16,481 nt of DNA. It comes from Planctomycetaceae bacterium. GTDB taxonomy: Bacteria; Planctomycetota; Planctomycetia; Pirellulales; Thermoguttaceae. The stretch spans positions 1 to 16,481 of the forward strand of contig JAISJZ010000163.1 of NCBI GenBank assembly GCA_031261125.1, given 5' to 3'. Position numbers and translations under genes: made by a program. Positions 1-6,330 of this stretch are shown here, piece by piece. The notes under the pieces are model-generated. The model worked only from the letters and a program-made list of their open reading frames with translations. It had not been told where the DNA came from and ran no database searches. Position 1 is the first letter of the stretch. The number at the start of each line of letters is the position of its first letter.

Positions 1-2873
1 TAACGGCCAACAACACATATACGGGTGGTACGTTTGTTGAGGGTGGTGTTTTACAACTTGGTGACGGCGGAACGGCCGGCGGTATTACCGGCGATATTCA
101 TCTTCAATCCGGCAATTTAATTGTGGACCGCGGCAATCTGATGATATTGGACGGTAAAGTTACCGGCGGCGGCGGTTTGATTCAGAACGGAACCGGACGG
201 ACGGTATTGACCGGCAATAACACATACAGCGGCGATACGGTTGTTAATACTGGTACGCTTTATGTGGACGGCAATCAGGAAAATTCGGCAAGTGTTTTTA
301 CGGTGAAGGGCGGCGCAACGCTCGGCGGTACCGGAACGATTGGAACGGGTACTGTTAGCGTGGAAAGCGGCGGTATTCTCAATCCGGGCGGCGTGGCGGT
401 TGTTCCTGGAACATTAACGATGAACGGTAACCTGAATTTAGAGAATGATGCGGTTCTTGATTATAATTTCGGACAGGCAAATGTTGTCGGCGGTCCTTTC
501 AATGATTTGACCGTTGTTAAGGGCGATTTAACTTTGGGCGGAGAAATCAATGTTGCGTTAAGTCCTGACGGGAAGTTTGACCCCGGCGTGTACCGTGTGA
601 TTACTTATGACGGCGTATTAACAGATAAAGTGCTGACCATCGGAACGTTGCCGGAGGGGCAGAATCCTGTACATTGGTCTGCACAGACGAATATCGCTAA
701 TGAAGTCAACTTAATTACCAGTCAGGGATTGTCGCTGAACTTCTGGGACGGCGGCGGAACACCTGATAACAACAAGGTCGAAGGCGGAACACAGGTCTGG
801 AATGCTGACCCCGCCGACAGAAGATGGACAGATGATGCCGGCAAATTCAACGGAGAATGGTCTCAAGCGGGCTTCGGTATCTTTATGGCAACTCCCGGAA
901 CGGTTACCGTCAGTAATGGTTACGGTAACGTGGAGACATCCGGTATGCAGTTTGCCGTTGGCGGATACGAAATTACCGGTGATGATTTAACGCTTGTCAA
1001 CGGTGTTTCAAGCGGGACGGCAATCGTTCGTGTCGGCGACGGTTCTTCACTCGGCAGTCATTATACAACGCAAATCAGTGCAAATCTTATCGGCGATGCC
1101 GTGCTTGAAAAGACCGATTTAGGAACGTTGATTTTATCCGGCACCAATACCTATACCGGCGGAACAAAAATAAACAACGGAACTTTGGTCGGCAACATAC
1201 CGGTTCACAGCAATCTGACGGTTGAAAAAGGTGCTGTCTATGACGGCAATAAGAATGCCCGCAGCATTGCTGGACTCAACGGCGGCGGTACCGTTAAGAA
1301 TACCGCCGGTCTTACCATTGATAACGGCAATTTCGGCGGAAACATTGACGATACAAATACCGGAACGGTAACAAAAACAACGGGCGGTACACTGGAACTG
1401 ACCGGCGCAAATACGTTCAATAACGAATTTGAAATCGCCCAAGGAACATTGAAATTATCTGGTGAAGGGGCGATTGCAAATGCAGACGTGGTAATGAAAA
1501 ACGGAACAAATTTTGATATTGCCGGTGTCGGCAGCAGTCCGTCAACGGTCAGTTCGTTGTCCGTTACGGAGAATACAACTATCGGTCTCGGTTCCAATCA
1601 ACTCAATTTGGACGGTAAAGATATTTCGTTTAATATCGATGATACGATACATAGCAACGATGTCATTTCAACGACAACCGGCACCGGTAGTGTTTCTATC
1701 GAGAACAGCATAGTACATTTGAACGTTGTACCTGATACTTGGGCAATCGGCGATACCATTATTCTTATGCAGAACAATGTTCTTACTCCGCAAATACTTA
1801 ATGTTGATGCTCCCAGCAGTTTTACGGCAACGGCAGAATTATCTTTCTGGGTCGGAGTCCGTGAAGACGATTTAATTGCAACTTGGAAGGCGGTTCGCCT
1901 TGACCCTAGAACTCCGTTATTACTCGAACCGAACCTTGCTTCGCTGGCAATGGTCAATCAGGGACAGGACTGGATGCACAATGTAGGGTTTACTTTGCTG
2001 GACACCTCACAAGATAAAGTCCGCTGCGCCGTTCCGTGTGGAAGAACGTTGTCTTTGAAAAACGGCTGGCTTACCCTCGGCGGTTTTGAAGGCGGTTCGT
2101 CTCATTATCAAACCGGAGGAACTTTCGATTTGGATTCCTATCACATTCACGCCGGTTTAGGTAAAAAGACACGCAACACGCTCGGTAAATTATCTTTCGG
2201 CGGTATTTTTCAAGCGGGATTCGGTAATTACGCTGCGGTTGATACATTCGCTGGAGTTAATTCTGTCCGCGGCAGTGGAGATTCCGATTATTACGGCGGC
2301 TTGTTCTTTGCAAAACAATTTTTTGAAAACAATAACTATGCATCGCTGCTGGTGAACTTCGGCAATATAGATACCGAATACGAAACTTATGGGCTGAATC
2401 AATTTGTTTCCTTTAACAAGAACACTCCGTATGTCGGAACATCCGTTGCTGCCGGGCGTTTATGGAAATTGCGGAAACATATAACGGCAGATACATTTGT
2501 CCGCTATTTCTACAACGAATTACATTCGGATAGCATTGTATTGCAGAGCGGCGACCCGCTGCGTTTCAGCACAGCGCAGTCCAATCGGCTGCAAGTCGGA
2601 ACGCGGCTGTCTTGGGACAGTGCTAAAGGCGGCGGGGTCAAGCCGCTACAGTTTTATGCGGGCGGCATTTACGAATATGAATTCAGCGGTAAAGTAGCCG
2701 GGACATCATTCGGCTTGCCGATTGCATCACGGGAGTTGCGCGGCGGAACCGGTATCGGCGAACTCGGCTTGAATTATGTCCGCGGTGCGTGGACAACGGA
2801 TTTCAGCATCCGCGGATATGCTGGAACACGGGAAGGTATCAGCGGATACGCCGGTTTTGGATACAAATTTTAA
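1..2873 (+). CDS. Autotransporter with passenger-associated beta-strand repeats (5' partial)
   Basis: The reading frame (first full codon at base 3) is open to the left edge, so the start lies outside and the GTG at 123 is only an internal valine codon. This is a type V secreted protein: a beta-helical passenger carried to the surface by its own C-terminal barrel. Four copies of the autotransporter-associated repeat, pattern LTGxNTYxGxTxVxxGTL, are visible at about 3-71, 174-272, 1101-1196 and 1365-1470. A module at about 735-1000 (FWDGG, VWNAD, GTVTV, GYEITG) is typical of the spacers in such proteins. From about 2040 to the stop the sequence alternates aromatic and polar residues and ends in GYAGFGYKF, the terminal phenylalanine expected of an outer-membrane barrel. 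A close cysteine pair (RCAVPCG, about 2022-2042) is unusual for the class. The passenger is rich in Gly, Asn and Thr. Ligand and function are unknown; adhesion or surface display is the family's usual role. Confidence 0.88.
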   Translation, partial: TANNTYTGGTFVEGGVLQLGDGGTAGGITGDIHLQSGNLIVDRGNLMILDGKVTGGGGLIQNGTGRTVLTGNNTYSGDTVVNTGTLYVDGNQENSASVFTVKGGATLGGTGTIGTGTVSVESGGILNPGGVAVVPGTLTMNGNLNLENDAVLDYNFGQANVVGGPFNDLTVVKGDLTLGGEINVALSPDGKFDPGVYRVITYDGVLTDKVLTIGTLPEGQNPVHWSAQTNIANEVNLITSQGLSLNFWDGGGTPDNNKVEGGTQVWNADPADRRWTDDAGKFNGEWSQAGFGIFMATPGTVTVSNGYGNVETSGMQFAVGGYEITGDDLTLVNGVSSGTAIVRVGDGSSLGSHYTTQISANLIGDAVLEKTDLGTLILSGTNTYTGGTKINNGTLVGNIPVHSNLTVEKGAVYDGNKNARSIAGLNGGGTVKNTAGLTIDNGNFGGNIDDTNTGTVTKTTGGTLELTGANTFNNEFEIAQGTLKLSGEGAIANADVVMKNGTNFDIAGVGSSPSTVSSLSVTENTTIGLGSNQLNLDGKDISFNIDDTIHSNDVISTTTGTGSVSIENSIVHLNVVPDTWAIGDTIILMQNNVLTPQILNVDAPSSFTATAELSFWVGVREDDLIATWKAVRLDPRTPLLLEPNLASLAMVNQGQDWMHNVGFTLLDTSQDKVRCAVPCGRTLSLKNGWLTLGGFEGGSSHYQTGGTFDLDSYHIHAGLGKKTRNTLGKLSFGGIFQAGFGNYAAVDTFAGVNSVRGSGDSDYYGGLFFAKQFFENNNYASLLVNFGNIDTEYETYGLNQFVSFNKNTPYVGTSVAAGRLWKLRKHITADTFVRYFYNELHSDSIVLQSGDPLRFSTAQSNRLQVGTRLSWDSAKGGGVKPLQFYAGGIYEYEFSGKVAGTSFGLPIASRELRGGTGIGELGLNYVRGAWTTDFSIRGYAGTREGISGYAGFGYKF

Positions 2874-2946
2874 CAGGATTGAATTGTGCAAAACGGGTTT
2901 GACTTCTAACCCTTCATCGGCTAAAATTACTCCCAGCAAAAGACGC

Positions 2947-2988
2947 GGTTTGTTGAATAGATACAAAGGTTTGTTGAATAGATACAAA
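2947..2988. repeat. 21-bp perfect tandem duplication
   Basis: Bases 2947-2967 are repeated exactly at 2968-2988; each unit begins GGTTTG and ends ATACAAA. The duplication lies between the autotransporter stop and the convergent lipoprotein gene. A 21-bp unit keeps any reading frame, but neither flanking gene reaches it. It looks like a recent slippage or duplication product in non-coding DNA. Just upstream, GGGTT (2895-2899) can pair with AACCC (2908-2912), but no T-run follows, so I do not call a terminator there. Confidence 0.9.
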
Positions 2989-3003
2989 TTCACGCCAAAA
3001 TCG

Positions 3004-3456
3004 TCATCTTCGGGACGTTTCAAAACGCTTGGACAAGGACTGTTGGACAAATGCGGTCTCTTCGGGCAACAGTGTAAAATATTGATTTTCATAGACATAC
3101 ACAACGGTATCTGAAAAAGACAAACGATGAATGCGGTCTAAGGGCTCATCTTCAAAGTAAAATATTTCACAATGAAATGGAAGGAACGGTTCCACACCAA
3201 AAGCCTTTTTTACGTCTTTTGTATGGCTTCTGATGATTGAAATAAACTCATTAATTGTCTGTCTGTCTTCAATAATAATTTCTATTCTGCCCGTTTTTGT
3301 CTCTTGGCAAAAATTTAAACTTTTTACTTCTTCCTGAAGTGGAATGTTTTTGTACGTTAAACGAGGCGACTTTGGCGGAAGTAGGCACCCAGAAAAGATT
3401 AACAACGGCACGCAACACCCTAAAAAAGGGAGGATATTTTTGTGATAACGATTCAT
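3004..3456 (-). CDS. Small putative lipoprotein, function unknown
   Basis: This ORF of 150 residues is read from the ATG at 3456. A TTG nine codons' worth further upstream (3480) is possible but would lengthen the signal sequence needlessly. The N-terminus has a few basic residues, a hydrophobic stretch (ILPFLGCCVPLLIF) and then FSGC, which resembles a lipobox; cleavage before that cysteine would leave a lipidated protein on a membrane. The rest (about residues 17-150) is a small mixed alpha/beta sequence with no family I recognise. There is no clear Shine-Dalgarno site. The gene is noticeably more AT-rich than its neighbours, which could mean transfer or relaxed selection. It converges on the autotransporter and lies 284 bp beyond xylA, behind that gene's terminator, so it should have its own promoter in the AT-rich stretch at about 3480-3600. 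Being a true gene rests mainly on the signal sequence and lipobox. Confidence 0.55.
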   Translation of the reverse strand: MNRYHKNILPFLGCCVPLLIFSGCLLPPKSPRLTYKNIPLQEEVKSLNFCQETKTGRIEIIIEDRQTINEFISIIRSHTKDVKKAFGVEPFLPFHCEIFYFEDEPLDRIHRLSFSDTVVYVYENQYFTLLPEETAFVQQSLSKRFETSRR

Positions 3457-3707
3457 AATTTGTAAGCGTTTTTTGAACAAATTTATCGTTCTCGATTCTC
3501 TTTCGGAGAGATGATGTTATAATTTTTGCTATCTTCAGTCGAAAAATTCTCCCGAATTTACTTCTCAATCAGCCATTTTTGAATGACTCAAAACTATTGG
3601 ACAAGCGCAGCGTACAATGGCAATTCAATACCGATAAAGCAAAAATAAAACTCGACTCTCTATATCCTATGTTTTTGGATTAACAAAACAGTAGAGTAGG
3701 AACAGAA

Positions 3708-3730
3708 AGCGGGATTCATAGAATCCCGCT
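3708..3730 (-). terminator. Intrinsic terminator of xylA
   Basis: A perfect 10-bp inverted repeat (AGCGGGATTC at 3708-3717 and GAATCCCGCT at 3721-3730) with a 3-base loop begins 10 bases after the xylA stop. On the minus strand it is followed by a T-rich run (TTCTGTT). Position, stem and tail all fit a Rho-independent terminator for xylA. Confidence 0.85.
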
Positions 3731-3740
3731 CGTGAACAGA

Positions 3741-5057
3741 TTATTTGAACACATACCGGTTCACGATGTTCTCGAAGAGTTCCTGCCGACCGCTCACGTT
3801 CGGTTCGGTGTCGCCCTTCTTCAAGATGTATTTCTCCAAGGACTTGAAATCCTGCTTGCCGGCTTCAATTTCCTTGCCGATACCGCTGTCCCAAGACGAG
3901 TAGCGGTCTTGAACCATTTTCGCCAACTCGCCGCCCTTGCGGATGTCTGCCGCTATTTTCAAGCCGAGAGCGAACGCATCCATACCGCCGATGTGAGCGT
4001 AGAACAAGTCAATCGGTTCAAAACTTTCACGCCGGACTTTCGCATCGAAGTTTAAGCCGCCTTTGCCGAGACCGCCGTATTTCAAAATCGACAGCATCAT
4101 CTTTGTCGTCATATAGACGTTCGTCGGAAACTGGTCGGTATCCCAACCGAGCAACTCATCGCCGGCGTTCGCATCGACCGAACCAAGGAAACCCTGATGA
4201 CCGGCGTATTCCAATTCGTGTTCAACGGAATGACCGGCAAGCGTAGCGTGATTCGTTTCGATGTTCATCTTGACGTACTTTTCCAAGCCGTAAGCCCGGA
4301 GAAAATTGATGCACGCCGCCGAATCGAAATCGTATTGATGTTTCGTCGGTTCCTTCGGTTTCGGTTCAAAATAAAACTGCCCTTTGAATCCGATTTGTTT
4401 AGCGTAGTCAACCGCCAGGTGCATAAACTTCGCAAGGTGGTCGAGTTCCCGTTTCATATCAGTATTCCAGATGCACTGATAACCTTCACGTCCTCCCCAG
4501 AAGGTGTAACCGTCGCCGCCGAGTTCTTTCGTAACCTCCAACGCCTTCTTGACTTGCGCCGCAGCAAAGGCGAACGCATCGGCGTTGCTGCTCGTTGCAG
4601 CCCCGTGCATATACCGCGGATTACCGAACAGATTGGCGGTTCCCCAAAGGAGTTTAATGCCGGTGCGATGCTGTTCTTCCTTGAAAACCTTCACAACTTC
4701 ATCGAGGTTGCCGTTTGTTTCGGCAAGCGTTTTTCCTTCCGGTGCGACATCGCGGTCGTGAAAGCAGTAGAAGTTCAACTGCATTTTTTCGAGAAACTCG
4801 AAGAACACTCTAACCCGCTTTTGAGCATTGGCGACGGTATCCTTTCCTTCCCACGGACGGTACATCGTGCCGGGTCCGAACGGGTCGGAACCGCTTGCCC
4901 GCATCGTGTGCCAAAAGGCAGCACTGAAACGGAAGTGGTCTTTCATCGCTTTGCCCTCGATTTTTTCATCAGGGTTGTAGAACCGGTAGGCAAGCGGATT
5001 TTTTGATTCGGGTCCTTCGTATTGGACGGTCTTTTTCACTTCGGGAAACGCAGCCAT
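3741..5057 (-). CDS. xylA: Xylose isomerase
   Basis: XylA interconverts D-xylose and D-xylulose (and glucose and fructose) in the cytoplasm and is a two-metal TIM-barrel enzyme. The 438-residue product matches the long (E. coli/Thermotoga) class in length. Visible signatures are FHDRDVAPEG at about 99-108 (catalytic H100, D103), WGGREGY at 187-193, EPKPKEPTKHQYD at 231-243 (metal ligand E231 and K233), NIETNHATLAGH at 265-276 (E267, H270), D295 in GSVDANAGD, D306 and D308 in GWDTDQFP, and D338 in GGLNFDAKVRR. All catalytic and metal residues look intact. The arginine common after DAN is alanine here; that position varies in the family. The ATG at 5057 is chosen because GGAGA lies 5 bases upstream and because it gives the normal N-terminus; the frame extends 27 codons further without homology. 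It lies 166 bp downstream of hemC on the same strand and ends in a terminator. No xylulokinase or transporter gene is nearby. Confidence 0.96.
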   Translation of the reverse strand: MAAFPEVKKTVQYEGPESKNPLAYRFYNPDEKIEGKAMKDHFRFSAAFWHTMRASGSDPFGPGTMYRPWEGKDTVANAQKRVRVFFEFLEKMQLNFYCFHDRDVAPEGKTLAETNGNLDEVVKVFKEEQHRTGIKLLWGTANLFGNPRYMHGAATSSNADAFAFAAAQVKKALEVTKELGGDGYTFWGGREGYQCIWNTDMKRELDHLAKFMHLAVDYAKQIGFKGQFYFEPKPKEPTKHQYDFDSAACINFLRAYGLEKYVKMNIETNHATLAGHSVEHELEYAGHQGFLGSVDANAGDELLGWDTDQFPTNVYMTTKMMLSILKYGGLGKGGLNFDAKVRRESFEPIDLFYAHIGGMDAFALGLKIAADIRKGGELAKMVQDRYSSWDSGIGKEIEAGKQDFKSLEKYILKKGDTEPNVSGRQELFENIVNRYVFK

Positions 5058-5062
5058 TGTTT

Positions 5063-5067
5063 TCTCC
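5063..5067 (-). promoter_or_regulatory. Ribosome binding site of xylA
   Basis: GGAGA on the minus strand, 5 bases before the ATG at 5057. It decides the start among several in-frame ATG codons. The bases AT-GGAGA also form an in-frame ATG four codons earlier, which would overlap this site and is therefore less likely. Confidence 0.7.
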
Positions 5068-5223
5068 ATAATGATAGGTAAAAGATAATGTGCCGAAACA
5101 CTCGGCTTCAACGGTTTTTCATTATTGCAAAAGAGCATTGCATTTGCAAGAGAGGGGTAAGTTCCGCTCCTCCATCGGATACTCCGTGAAACAGAGGAAA
5201 GCGATGCTTATTATTTTCCCGGC

Positions 5224-6180
5224 TTATTTCTGCTGCCGCAACTGTTGAATCTGTTCAATAATTTTACCCGCTCCCGCTTTCAACAGTTCCTCCGCCAACG
5301 CCGTTCCCAATGTTTCCGGTGCGTCAACGGATGATGCACCGCTCTTCTCAAACGCCGTTCTGCCATCCGGTGAAAGAATCCTGCCGTGAAGCGTCAGTTG
5401 CCCTTCAATTACCTGACCGAAAACGCCAATCGGAGCAATACAGCCGCCTTGCAATGTCCGAAGAAAAGCCCGCTCCGCCAGAACCGCCGAAAATGTTTGC
5501 CGATGTAATAAAATGCGGTTGAGCAAGTTGCCGACGGATTTTCGGTTTTTCTCCGCAACTTCGATACCCAACGCTCCCTGACCGGCGGCTGGCAGAAAAA
5601 TCGGCGGTTCCAAACACGAACAGATTCTGTCGGCAAACCCTAGCCGCCGCAGTCCCGCCTCAGCAAGAATCAGTGCATCGTATTCACCGGCATCCAGTTT
5701 GCGAATTCTCGTTTCGACATTGCCGCGGACATCAAGCAGTTGAAACAAATTACCGAGCCGGTGAAAAATCTGTGTCCGGCGGCGCAGCGAACCCGTTCCG
5801 ACTCTTGCATCTTTCGGCAGGTCTTCGATATGTTCAACGGTATTACAGAGAAAAGCGTCCCTGTACGCCCCGCGTTCCGGCACTGCGGCAAGATACAGTC
5901 CGTCAACGGGTTCCGTCGGCAAGTCCTTCAAAGAGTGAACAGCAATGTCGATTTCACCGTTGAGCAAAGCCCGCTGGATTTCCCGTGTAAAAACGCCTTG
6001 CGCCCCGATGTTTTCGATAGAACGGTCTTGAACTGCGTCGCCGCTGGTTTTGACAACGGCGATTTCCGTTTCGATGTTGTGTTTTTTCAGTTCACCGGCA
6101 ACAAAATTCGCCTGCCACAGGGCAAGTTTGCTCCCGCGGGTTCCGATGCGGATACAGGAAACGGAAGAATTACCGACCAT
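5224..6180 (-). CDS. hemC: Hydroxymethylbilane synthase (porphobilinogen deaminase)
   Basis: HemC joins four porphobilinogen molecules into hydroxymethylbilane in cytoplasmic haem and tetrapyrrole synthesis. The 318 residues match the family's usual length of about 310-320. The N-terminal domain begins with IRIGTRGSKLALWQA (11-25). VHSLKDLPTE at 81-90 carries the catalytic aspartate (D86). The arginine-rich GTGSLRRRTQ (128-137) binds substrate carboxylates, followed by LLDVRGNVETR (148-158) and PAAGQGALGIE (197-207). C247 in LQGGCIAPIG is the attachment point for the dipyrromethane cofactor. All these elements are present, so the enzyme should be active. The ATG at 6180 has no clear Shine-Dalgarno site, but the conserved IRIGTRGS block follows almost at once, so no later start is possible. 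It is divergent from bamA and could be co-transcribed with xylA; no other haem genes are in the window. Confidence 0.96.
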   Translation of the reverse strand: MVGNSSVSCIRIGTRGSKLALWQANFVAGELKKHNIETEIAVVKTSGDAVQDRSIENIGAQGVFTREIQRALLNGEIDIAVHSLKDLPTEPVDGLYLAAVPERGAYRDAFLCNTVEHIEDLPKDARVGTGSLRRRTQIFHRLGNLFQLLDVRGNVETRIRKLDAGEYDALILAEAGLRRLGFADRICSCLEPPIFLPAAGQGALGIEVAEKNRKSVGNLLNRILLHRQTFSAVLAERAFLRTLQGGCIAPIGVFGQVIEGQLTLHGRILSPDGRTAFEKSGASSVDAPETLGTALAEELLKAGAGKIIEQIQQLRQQK

Positions 6181-6330
6181 TGTGTTTTTCGTGTTAATAG
6201 AGACCGCTTGGATTCTAACACAAAAGATGCCGAGGGGATACTCCCCTGAATTGCTCTTGTTTTACAACGGAAAAATCGCTATTGTCCCGCATTCATTAGC
6301 CGAATTTTTGCGGCGGAACGACACGACACT
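6181..6330. other. Divergent intergenic region between hemC and bamA
   Basis: These 150 bp must hold the promoters of both divergent genes. Visible elements are an inverted repeat with 6-bp arms (GTGTTA at 6191-6196 and TAACAC at 6216-6221), which could be an operator for hemC or part of its leader, and a small GC-rich hairpin (AGGGG at 6233-6237 and CCCCT at 6243-6247). Neither has a T-run. No known regulator site is recognised. Confidence 0.4.
6257..6285 (+). promoter_or_regulatory. Possible sigma-70-type promoter for bamA
   Basis: TTGTTT (6257-6262) and TATTGT (6280-6285) are separated by 17 bases and lie about 45 bp before the bamA ATG. The match to TTGACA/TATAAT is partial (3 of 6 and 4 of 6), so this is a candidate by position and spacing only. 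Confidence 0.3.

Noticed and set aside
2727..3114. ORFs on both strands over the autotransporter end and the tandem repeat
   Set aside because: They overlap the autotransporter and lipoprotein genes; the apparent repeated peptide comes only from the 21-bp DNA duplication.
4197..5006. Plus-strand ORF of 269 codons
   Set aside because: It lies entirely antisense to xylA, whose catalytic motifs are intact; its content is unlike known proteins.
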